Assembly: GCA_018813405.1 (NCBI GenBank)
Contig: JAHJBW010000145.1
Coordinates: 1-13,631 of the forward strand
From: Candidatus Margulisiibacteriota bacterium
Lineage (GTDB): Bacteria; Margulisbacteria; WOR-1; XYC2-FULL-46-14; JAHJBW01
Direction of reading: 5' to 3'
Length of the DNA: 13,631 nt
Shown here: positions 1-6,124 of the stretch, piece after piece
Layout of the letters: each line of letters starts with the position of its first letter
Position numbering within the stretch: the stretch's first letter is position 1
Made by a program: the position numbers and the translations under genes
Notes under the pieces: generated by a model
The model's input: only the letters and a program-made list of their open reading frames with translations
Databases searched by the model: none
What the model was told of the DNA's origin: nothing

Positions 1-820
1 TCTTGTAGGCCACAAATAAAAGCGTGGCAAACTCGTCGGGCAGGCTCTTCCAATCACCATCTTTAACAATACGGTCAAGCTCTTTCTGCGCGGCAGTGGC
101 GGCATCTTCGCCTTTGATCCTGCTCATAGACCTTAGATAACCGCGGCTGGCATACTGGAGGCATGAGAGAAACAAGCGGTCCTTGCGATTATAAAGTTCA
201 GCAAAATCAATGGTTTTCTTGAATATCTTGCCCGCCCGGCTTTCGGGGACAAAGACAATGTTGTTGCTGCGCATGAAGTCGTAAATAGACTCGCCAGCTT
301 CAGCTTTTACGGCAAAGATGGGGACCAATTCCTCGGTACGCCTGATGAATTCAGCCAGATCGGCAAAGCTGTCTTCCTCGCCCAAACTGCCGTTGCCGTT
401 GCCCCACATGGCATCAATAGCTTTCTCCGTTATCTCCCTGGACGACCTGCCGGTAACCTCGGCCAGCCTGTCCAGAAAATCGCCGTCAATGGCTATCGAG
501 CCGTCTTCGCGCATCGAAGCGCGTATTAACTGTCTGATACCTGCTTTACCAGCAGAGGTAAGCACCCTGCCAAAAAGATCCTCAAATAGATTGGTGATCT
601 TTTCGTAAAGAGAGTCTTCGGCTCCGTCGGGCACGGCGTACATTTTGCCATTAGCCTTTGGGACATCGTTGCCGTTACGGAACGGCGCTGGAGCCTGTGG
701 TCCCGGAGTAGTCTGGGAGGGGGCCTGCGGCGCATGCCCTCCAGAAGGCTTCTCCACTCCTGGCGGCGTTAGCCTGAGGGTTGGACCTATATTTGGTGCT
801 GTGCTTACCCCTGGCGTCAT
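1..820 (-). CDS. Hypothetical protein with Pro-rich N-terminus (3' part cut by window edge)
   Basis: I read this open frame by hand from the ATG at 820 to the window edge: 273 codons with no stop, so the C-terminus is missing. Residues 1-57 are low complexity, rich in Pro, Gly and Ala (for example TPPGVEKPSGG and QTTPGPQAPAP), and look like a flexible linker. From about residue 66 the protein becomes helical and charged with no membrane segment; a Gly/Asn turn (WGNGNGSLGEED, about 139-150) splits two helical parts. I do not recognise the family. Its ATG overlaps the stop of the 73-aa membrane gene upstream as ATGA, so the two are probably translationally coupled. Being third in a three-gene cluster suggests that the products work together, but nothing here shows what they do. 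That the frame is coding is fairly sure; the function is unknown. Confidence 0.8.
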   Translation of the reverse strand, partial: MTPGVSTAPNIGPTLRLTPPGVEKPSGGHAPQAPSQTTPGPQAPAPFRNGNDVPKANGKMYAVPDGAEDSLYEKITNLFEDLFGRVLTSAGKAGIRQLIRASMREDGSIAIDGDFLDRLAEVTGRSSREITEKAIDAMWGNGNGSLGEEDSFADLAEFIRRTEELVPIFAVKAEAGESIYDFMRSNNIVFVPESRAGKIFKKTIDFAELYNRKDRLFLSCLQYASRGYLRSMSRIKGEDAATAAQKELDRIVKDGDWKSLPDEFATLLFVAYK

Positions 821-1038
821 TTTTCCTTCCCCTTCATTTGTTCGATATGATCTTCGAGCTGTTTTTGCTTGACGATCAGGTCCTGCTTTACGGCGTCGAT
901 CCGAGAGTCAAATTCCTTCATCTTTTCCCTGGCCTTGTTCCGGCGTATGTAAGCCCCGATGAACATAATAATGTTGACAAGCAAAAAAGCCGCTATCGCG
1001 CCAAAAAAGAACGAAGTCCAATCGATATTTATTGCCAT
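817..1038 (-). CDS. Small single-pass membrane protein with cytoplasmic coiled coil
   Basis: This 73-residue protein has a short N-terminus (MAINIDW), one strongly hydrophobic segment at about residues 8-30 (FFFGAIAAFLLVNIIMFIGAY), then a basic stretch (RRNKAREK) and a heptad-like charged helix to the end (about 33-70). By the positive-inside rule the N-terminus should face out and the coiled coil should lie in the cytoplasm. There is no signal peptidase site. Its ATG shares one base with the stop of the 114-aa gene before it (TAATG), and its own stop overlaps the next ATG (ATGA), so the three genes form a tightly coupled set. I recognise no family. The build would suit a small membrane anchor or scaffold for its neighbours, which is inference. 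Confidence 0.82.
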   Translation of the reverse strand: MAINIDWTSFFFGAIAAFLLVNIIMFIGAYIRRNKAREKMKEFDSRIDAVKQDLIVKQKQLEDHIEQMKGKEK

Positions 1039-1382
1039 TAGACCACTACCCCCTTACCGTTTGGCACAATTATAGCACTGTGCTCTTCGGGTTTGGGGGT
1101 CGATTTATCTTCCTCAGTTCCAACGGGAACAACTTTCTTAGAATTGTCATTTTGGATCATTGTTCTTAATGTGTCGTCACCTCTATCAAGATTCAGCGCG
1201 GAACCAAGCAGTTCAATGGCTGTCATGCCGGAAGGAGTTACGGGCGTCCTGGCAGCAAGCTGGTCAACACCTTCGGCCAGTTGTTGTGTCTGCCTGGCAA
1301 GGTTGTATTTTGTTTTCGCGCTGACACCGTTAGAAGCGGCCTGCGCGTACCATCCAGATGTTTGGTCAAAATTAATGCTCAT
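1038..1382 (-). CDS. Hypothetical 114-aa soluble protein, first gene of an unknown three-gene cluster
   Basis: This is a small protein with no signal peptide or membrane segment. Residues 1-45 look amphipathic and helical (KYNLARQTQQLAEGVDQLAA). The C-terminal half (about 80-114) is rich in Lys, Glu, Pro and Val and is probably disordered, ending in GKGVVV. The start is well supported: an AGGAG Shine-Dalgarno at 1389-1393 lies 6 bases before the ATG. The stop shares a base with the next ATG (TAATG). The gene heads the minus-strand cluster and is divergent from the PBP gene across a 133-bp region with a symmetric promoter. I do not recognise the family. Its Gln/Asn/Ala-rich helix and disordered tail could suit an adaptor or secreted substrate, but nothing proves that. 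Confidence 0.78.
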   Translation of the reverse strand: MSINFDQTSGWYAQAASNGVSAKTKYNLARQTQQLAEGVDQLAARTPVTPSGMTAIELLGSALNLDRGDDTLRTMIQNDNSKKVVPVGTEEDKSTPKPEEHSAIIVPNGKGVVV

Positions 1383-1478
1383 AGTTAGCTCCTACAACAT
1401 ATATCGGTTCAACACGCAAAAAACTTGCATGATCCCATAGAATATCTCGCTATTATCCCTCAATTAGTATATCGGTAC

Positions 1479-1509
1479 TTGATACAAAATTCTTGCATTA
1501 TGATATAAT
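1479..1509 (+). promoter_or_regulatory. Promoter of the PBP-mutase operon, extended -10
   Basis: TTGATA at 1479-1484 and TATAAT at 1504-1509 are separated by 19 bp. The -10 is preceded by TGA (1501-1503), giving the extended form TGnTATAAT, which can offset the long spacer. The expected start site, about 7 bases after the -10, falls at or next to the GTG at 1516. Read from sequence; strong as a sigma-70-type site. Confidence 0.65.
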
Positions 1510-1538
1510 TATAGTGTGGGAAACAGCAATAAGATCAA
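1508..1538 (-). promoter_or_regulatory. Divergent promoter sharing the palindromic -10
   Basis: On the minus strand TATAAT (1508-1513) has TTGATC (1533-1538) 19 bp upstream. The -10 boxes of both strands overlap in the palindrome TATAATTATA (1504-1513), and the two -35 boxes are mirror images around it. A transcript would run towards the 114-aa gene with a 5' leader of about 120 bases. The -35 lies within the first codons of the PBP gene. There is no extended -10 on this side, so it is probably the weaker direction. Confidence 0.45.
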
Positions 1539-3591
1539 GGGCCTTATTATAGCGTTTTTGATAGTAATAGCGGTAATTTCTGGGCTTGTGGTACAAATAA
1601 TAGTACAACTGCCCAACGTTGAAGAAATCAGCAACTATAACCCCTCCGAATCTACAGTTTTGTATGCCTCAGACAACAATGTGCTGGCAAGACTGCACAA
1701 AGAGGAAAACCGCAGGGTCGTCCCTCTTTCCAAAATATCACCTATTCTTCAGCAAGCGGTAGTGGCTATCGAGGACGAAAGATTCTATAAGCATGCCGGC
1801 GTGGATTTCTTTGGTATTGGGAGAGCTTTCACCAAAAACCTGTTAAGAGGACGAATTGTACAAGGAGCATCAACCATTACCCAACAGCTGGCCCGCAACA
1901 TATTTTTGACACACCAAAAGACGCTTACCAGAAAATTGGCCGAAGCTTTTCTTGCCTTCCAGATAGAACGCAGGTTCAGTAAGGAAGAAATACTTGAATT
2001 ATATCTAAATCAGATCTATTTCGGCCACAATTGTTATGGGGTTGAATCGGCTTCGCAGTTGTACTTTGACAAACATGCCGACGAACTTACACTTGGAGAA
2101 GCCACTATGTTGGCGGGGCTTATAGAGGGACCTGAGCTTTTTTCGCCATACAAGAACCAGACCCTGGCCTTAAGACAGCAGAGGATCGTGCTGCAAAAAA
2201 TGATCGATCTCAGGATGATCAACAAAGAGACCGCTGTCGAAGCCGCTCAGACGCCAATAAAGCTGTATCCCAATAACATTAAGCGATTGGGCAATATGGC
2301 CCCTTACTTTATAAGCGATCTGATGAAGGACCTGGTTGATAAATACGGCGAAGAAGTCGTCTATAAAGGCGGATTGAAGGTAACTACCACTATTGACCCG
2401 AATATGCAGGCCGCGGCGGAAAGAGTGGTAGAAAACTTTATGGCCGCGGAGGGAAAAAAGTATAATTTTTCACAAATAGCACTGGTGGCCATTGATCCAA
2501 GGACAGGGCAGATCAAGGCCATGGTGGGCGGCGCCGATTTTAAGGAAAGCCAGTTCAACCATGCCACCCAGGCCAAGAGACCGCCAGGGTCATCGTTCAA
2601 GCCGTTCGTCTACACAGCCGCGGTTAACCGGGGAATGTCGCCAGGCACCATCCTTTCGGACAGGCCCACGACATTTAAGGTGACACCAAACCGCTGGAAC
2701 CCACAGGGGACCTGGAAGCCCATGAACTTTGACAGGAAGTTCCACGGCAACGTGACCATGAGGACGGCGCTTGAAAGATCGTACAACCTGCCGGCTATTA
2801 AAACGCTTGAAATGGTGGGCATAAACGCCGTTATCAACATGGCGCACCGCATGGGCATTGAAAGCGATATAGAACCAGCCATGGCCATAGCGCTGGGGGT
2901 AAGCGATGTCACCCTTCTGGAGATGACCTCTGCCTACGGAGTGCTGGCAACGGGAGGCATGAGGACACCGCCCGTTTCTATCATTAAAGTAGTGGACCGC
3001 AATAAAAAAACTATATTCGAGGATAAATCAGAAGGCAAAAGGGTCCTTGATGAGAACACTGCCGCAGTTATGGTGGACATGATGAAGGGCGTGCTTACAA
3101 GAGGCACCGGCGTGCAGGGTCAAATAGGACGGCCGGCAGCTGCTAAAACAGGGACTTCGCAAGATATGAAGGATGCCTGGTTCATTGGATTTACCCCTCA
3201 GCTGGTGGCGGGGGTCTGGGTTGGTAATGACGATAACAGGCCAATGCAGCGCGTGGCTGAAGTATCGGTCTGTCCCAGGATATGGAAGGAGTTTATGAAG
3301 GTAGCCATGCAAAACTATCCTGTGGAAGATTTTGTCCGGCCGGCCGGGTTGGTACCCGTCAGGATATGCTTGAGTTCGGGTATGGTAGCAAATGAATACT
3401 GCCCGTCTGATAAAGTGGCAACAGAATACTTTTTTAAAAAAGACGCGCCAATATCCAATTGTTATATTCATCCAAAAGAAAGACCCGATGTTGACGATGA
3501 TGAACCGGTCATGGAATTTATACCTGACAACGAAGAAGGGAACGAAGAACCCGTCTATGACGAAAACGACCGAGATAAAGTTTGGTACTGA
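1516..3591 (+). CDS. Penicillin-binding protein 1A (bifunctional transglycosylase/transpeptidase)
   Basis: This is a class A PBP that polymerises lipid II into glycan strands and cross-links the peptides on the outer face of the inner membrane. Residues 9-31 are a signal anchor. The transglycosylase domain (about 50-230) has EDERFYKH with catalytic Glu86, GASTITQQ (117-124) and RKLAEAFLAFQIE. The transpeptidase domain (about 320-600) has SSFK with nucleophile Ser359 and Lys362, SYN (422-424) and KTGTS (544-548). A Cys-containing tail and an acidic C-terminus (about 658-691) follow. The length of 691 residues is a little short for PBP1A, which often carries an extra OB domain. The start is GTG with no Shine-Dalgarno, right where transcription should begin. 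The last 35 bp overlap the mutase gene in another frame. The family assignment is very secure; the symbol (mrcA/ponA type) is not settled. Confidence 0.96.
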   Translation: MGNSNKIKGLIIAFLIVIAVISGLVVQIIVQLPNVEEISNYNPSESTVLYASDNNVLARLHKEENRRVVPLSKISPILQQAVVAIEDERFYKHAGVDFFGIGRAFTKNLLRGRIVQGASTITQQLARNIFLTHQKTLTRKLAEAFLAFQIERRFSKEEILELYLNQIYFGHNCYGVESASQLYFDKHADELTLGEATMLAGLIEGPELFSPYKNQTLALRQQRIVLQKMIDLRMINKETAVEAAQTPIKLYPNNIKRLGNMAPYFISDLMKDLVDKYGEEVVYKGGLKVTTTIDPNMQAAAERVVENFMAAEGKKYNFSQIALVAIDPRTGQIKAMVGGADFKESQFNHATQAKRPPGSSFKPFVYTAAVNRGMSPGTILSDRPTTFKVTPNRWNPQGTWKPMNFDRKFHGNVTMRTALERSYNLPAIKTLEMVGINAVINMAHRMGIESDIEPAMAIALGVSDVTLLEMTSAYGVLATGGMRTPPVSIIKVVDRNKKTIFEDKSEGKRVLDENTAAVMVDMMKGVLTRGTGVQGQIGRPAAAKTGTSQDMKDAWFIGFTPQLVAGVWVGNDDNRPMQRVAEVSVCPRIWKEFMKVAMQNYPVEDFVRPAGLVPVRICLSSGMVANEYCPSDKVATEYFFKKDAPISNCYIHPKERPDVDDDEPVMEFIPDNEEGNEEPVYDENDRDKVWY

Positions 3592-4963
3592 CGGCTGGCG
3601 AGCAAAAATAGCCGACGATTACACTTTTGATAATGTCAGAAGGGTAACGGAAGCGATCGCCGAGTACTTTAAAAACAGCGGAACAGCCGACAAAGGCATT
3701 GCCATTGGCTATGACAACCGCTTCCAATCTGAAGATTTTGCCCGTACCGCGGCAGAAGTATGCGCAAATTCAGGCATTAAGACCAGCCTGACCAAAACCT
3801 CGGTCGCCTCCCCTGTTCTGTCGTACGCGGTCAATAAATACGGGCATTGCTGCGGCATAATGATAACAGCCAGCCATAACCCGCCGGAGTGGAACGGAGT
3901 AAAGATCAAGGAATCCTTCGGCGGCTCGGCCAGGCCGGAAGTGACCAAACAGGTAGAACAACTGGTCAAACTCGCGCCTCTCACTCCTACCGATGACTCA
4001 AAATACGAGATGATCGACCCTCGTGAAGATTACCTTGATCACATCGCTCACTTTGTGGACTGTAAGGGCATTGCCGAGCGCAACCTGGAAGTTGTGGTCG
4101 ACCCCATGCACGGTTCTGGCTCCGGCTATATTAAGGAAATCATGGCAAAATATGGCATGGCAATTACAGAGATAGAGGAAAAAAGAGACCCAACTTTTGG
4201 AGGATTTAATCCCGAACCACTACCCGTTAATCTTGTGGAATTGACCTCATATATGAAAGAGGTTGGCTTAAAGTCCAAAAAGATCGCTTGCGGCATTGCG
4301 CTGGACGGCGACGGTGACAGGATCTCGGCGGTGGACCCAAGCGGCACTTTCATCAACACGCAAAATGTTTTCTGCCTGCTTTTGAAGCACCTGGCGGTAA
4401 ACAGAAAGATGAAAGGCAGTGTGGTAAAGACCTTTAACATAACCCGCATTGCCCAAAAGCAGGCAAAGAAATACGGGCTTAAACTGCATGAGGTCCCCAT
4501 TGGCTTTAAGCATGTGGTGGACATTATGATGAAAGAAGATGTGCTTTTAGGGGGCGAGGAATCAGGCGGCTATGGCATATACGGGAATATTCCCGAGCGG
4601 GACGGATCATTGTGCGGCCTTCTGCTCATGGAGCTTATGGCCTACGAGCAAAAGACCCTCAAGCAGATATTGGATGAACTGATGGACGAGTTTGGATACT
4701 TCTACTATGATCGCGTGGATTTGCATGTAAGGTCAGGTTTGAAACCTGACCTTACACAAAGGCTGGCTAGTACGCCTTCTTTGGGGAACAAGAAGGTCGT
4801 CTCAGTCGAGGAACTCGACGGCGTAAAGCTTAACTTTGAGGACGAAAGCTGGATACTTTTCAGGCCTTCCGGCACCGAACCCCTACTCCGCATCTACTGC
4901 GAAGCAAGATCGTTTGATGATGTAGAATTGCTGCTGGAATCAGGCAGAAAGCTTTTTCAATAG
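3557..4963 (+). CDS. Phosphoglucomutase/phosphomannomutase family protein
   Basis: This alpha-D-phosphohexomutase interconverts hexose 6-phosphate and 1-phosphate through a phosphoserine, supplying sugar 1-phosphate for wall and glycan precursors. All four active-site elements are visible in its 468 residues: FGTDGWRA near the start (9-16), TASHNP with phosphoserine Ser106, the Mg loop DGDGDR (250-255), the sugar loop GGEESGGYG (332-340) and the phosphate loop RPSGTEPLLRI (436-446). I chose the ATG at 3557 because it lies just before the conserved start. The open frame extends back to 3392 within the PBP gene, but that part shows no family similarity. The 35-bp overlap with the PBP gene and the lack of a clear Shine-Dalgarno suggest coupling. 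Residues 391-400 are encoded by a perfect palindrome. The substrate (glucose, mannose or glucosamine) cannot be told. The GMP-pyrophosphorylase-like gene at 9485-10600 makes mannose plausible. Confidence 0.93.
   Translation: MTKTTEIKFGTDGWRAKIADDYTFDNVRRVTEAIAEYFKNSGTADKGIAIGYDNRFQSEDFARTAAEVCANSGIKTSLTKTSVASPVLSYAVNKYGHCCGIMITASHNPPEWNGVKIKESFGGSARPEVTKQVEQLVKLAPLTPTDDSKYEMIDPREDYLDHIAHFVDCKGIAERNLEVVVDPMHGSGSGYIKEIMAKYGMAITEIEEKRDPTFGGFNPEPLPVNLVELTSYMKEVGLKSKKIACGIALDGDGDRISAVDPSGTFINTQNVFCLLLKHLAVNRKMKGSVVKTFNITRIAQKQAKKYGLKLHEVPIGFKHVVDIMMKEDVLLGGEESGGYGIYGNIPERDGSLCGLLLMELMAYEQKTLKQILDELMDEFGYFYYDRVDLHVRSGLKPDLTQRLASTPSLGNKKVVSVEELDGVKLNFEDESWILFRPSGTEPLLRIYCEARSFDDVELLLESGRKLFQ
4726..4756. 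repeat. Perfect 31-bp palindrome inside the mutase gene
   Basis: The arms TGTAAGGTCAGGTTT (4726-4740) and its exact complement (4742-4756) surround a single G at 4741. This 15-bp perfect hairpin reads through in frame as VRSGLKPDLT (residues 391-400) in the C-terminal domain. It starts with a GTAA tag rather than GTAGC and differs in sequence from the other palindromes in the window, so it may be a second repeat family. Chance is a poor explanation for 15 matched pairs in coding DNA. Confidence 0.85.
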
Positions 4964-6037
4964 GTCCCCGGACCATTCAAACTTTAAGCGGCTGCGCCCT
5001 TTACCCAATTTCTTCTCCAACGCATAAGCAACTATTAACGGAAGTGATACGGAAGGCTCAATAAAAGCCATGGCGCGGCTGGCCTTGCGGTTGATCTTGC
5101 CCCAGGAAGTGGCCTCGCTAAGGGTAGAACCCGAAAGCCCGCCCCAGTGCGGGGCATCGGTGGTTACCTGAATGGCGTATTTGTGGCCGCCGGTATCATG
5201 GTTGAAAATATACCCCATGACTATAGAATCGTTAATATAATTTTTTGGCACGCCTCCCGCCACATAAAAAGCCGCAGTACGCTTTGAATTGGTAACGCAC
5301 TGGGTTATCTCAAAATTGTCCCTTATTGAATCGATGGCAACGCCTTCCCTGTTGTTCTTTTTACGCCAGTAGTAATGTTCGGTCAGGCCGATACCTATAC
5401 TGCTGTCGTTTATGGCCGGGCAAAAGACAGGTATGCCTCTTTCCCTAGCAGTGACCAGAATAGAGTTTTTGTCCTCAACGGTCTCTGACAGAAGCCGCAG
5501 GAACTGGCGGCTTGAGTAGTTGCCGGGTTTAAGGGTACCGGCAAACTTGCCGATGTGTGAATCCACAAAAGCGAACTTTTCTTCGTCAACATAGGTATCA
5601 TAGATGCGGTCGATATAGAGGTCCCGCAACTCAGCATCATTGGCATTGGGTGAGCCCTTGTAATGTTGAAAACCCATGGCCTGATAGTAGTCCTGATAAA
5701 GAATGGCCCCGGTTGAGACCACGACATCCACCAAATTATATTCGATCATATCTCGAATGACTTTGCGCAATCCGGCGGCGATCAAGGGGCCGGCCAGGCC
5801 AAGCATGATGGTGGGGCGCTCTTTGTCGGTAAGCATATCTTTAAAAATCTCGCAGCAGGCGCCCAGGTTGCGGGCCTGGATGGACATGCCTTTGTAAGAG
5901 GTCATAAGGTCTGCAATGGAGGCGGTTTTGGAAAGGTCGAGCTGTTCGACCGGCTTATTGAGCAGCTTTTTCTTTCGCAGTTTGGATCTTTTATCCTTGA
6001 GCGAAAACTCATAAAAGCCCATTTCGCTTTTTGACAT
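4940..6037 (-). CDS. Deoxyhypusine synthase family protein
   Basis: The 365-residue protein has the marks of the NAD-dependent deoxyhypusine synthase fold: a nucleotide-binding stretch LGLAGPLIAAGLRKVI (79-94), VVSTGAILYQD (107-116), a spermidine-site-like INDSSIGIG (209-217), GGVPKN (261-266) and SWGKI with Lys314. This lysine matches the catalytic lysine that forms the enamine with the butylamine group in the eukaryotic enzyme. The C-terminus has the usual SLPLIVAYALE. Bacteria lack eIF5A, and known bacterial relatives include homospermidine synthase, so a polyamine role (transfer of an aminobutyl group to a small amine) is likely but unproven. The start is supported by GGAAGGA about 10 bases before the ATG. 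It is the last gene of the long minus operon, separated from the dehydrogenase gene by a repeat dimer, and its stop lies inside the converging mutase gene. Confidence 0.92.
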   Translation of the reverse strand: MSKSEMGFYEFSLKDKRSKLRKKKLLNKPVEQLDLSKTASIADLMTSYKGMSIQARNLGACCEIFKDMLTDKERPTIMLGLAGPLIAAGLRKVIRDMIEYNLVDVVVSTGAILYQDYYQAMGFQHYKGSPNANDAELRDLYIDRIYDTYVDEEKFAFVDSHIGKFAGTLKPGNYSSRQFLRLLSETVEDKNSILVTARERGIPVFCPAINDSSIGIGLTEHYYWRKKNNREGVAIDSIRDNFEITQCVTNSKRTAAFYVAGGVPKNYINDSIVMGYIFNHDTGGHKYAIQVTTDAPHWGGLSGSTLSEATSWGKINRKASRAMAFIEPSVSLPLIVAYALEKKLGKGRSRLKFEWSGDLLKKLSA

Positions 6038-6056
6038 GGCAGAGGATCCTTCCTAC

Positions 6057-6081
6057 AAAAAATGGAAACCTAAAGGTTTCC
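6057..6081 (-). terminator. Possible intrinsic terminator or attenuator made by repeat unit A
   Basis: On the minus strand an 8-bp stem with a 2-base loop (6081-6064) is followed by ATTTTTT (6063-6057), the form of a Rho-independent terminator, just before the Shine-Dalgarno of the deoxyhypusine-synthase-like gene. Unit B forms the same shape for plus-strand transcripts (6099-6122). It could act as a partial stop, or as a 3'-end stabiliser for the upstream mRNA. The stem is short and AT-containing, so strength is doubtful. Confidence 0.35.
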
Positions 6082-6122
6082 GCTACGGATTTTGTAGCGG
6101 AGGTCTTTAGACCTCCATTTTT
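6057..6122. repeat. REP-like inverted dimer (intergenic)
   Basis: Two palindromic units lie back to back. Unit A, on the minus strand, has hairpin arms GGAAACCT/AGGTTTCC (6064-6071/6074-6081). Unit B, on the plus strand, has GGAGGTCT/AGACCTCC (6099-6106/6109-6116). Each is preceded by GTAGC and followed by ATTTTT(T). The tags face inwards (CGCTAC at 6081-6086, GTAGCG at 6094-6099) and can pair with each other across a 7-base loop, giving a cloverleaf-like fold. The GTAG tag at the foot of a hairpin is the known signature of REP elements mobilised by RAYT (TnpA-REP) transposases. The dimer fills the gap between the dehydrogenase stop and the deoxyhypusine-synthase-like start. Confidence 0.88.
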
Positions 6123-6124
6123 AG

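Noticed and set aside
318..1041. Plus-strand and other-frame open frames at the left end (for example 526-735 minus, 645-872 plus)
   Set aside because: A continuous minus-strand frame from 820 to the window edge, coupled by ATGA to the 73-aa gene, explains the region better.
1420..1505. Near-repeat CTTGCATnAT at about 1434 and 1492 as an operator pair
   Set aside because: Only ten bases match at two places; this is too short to claim a regulator site.
3028..3471. 147-aa open frame on the minus strand in the PBP gene
   Set aside because: It is antisense to the transpeptidase domain with KTG motif; the composition (many His, Arg, Pro) is that of a shadow frame.
3392..3556. Upstream extension of the mutase frame within the PBP gene
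   Set aside because: The extra 55 residues show no family similarity, while the conserved FGTDGWRA begins 9 residues after the ATG at 3557.
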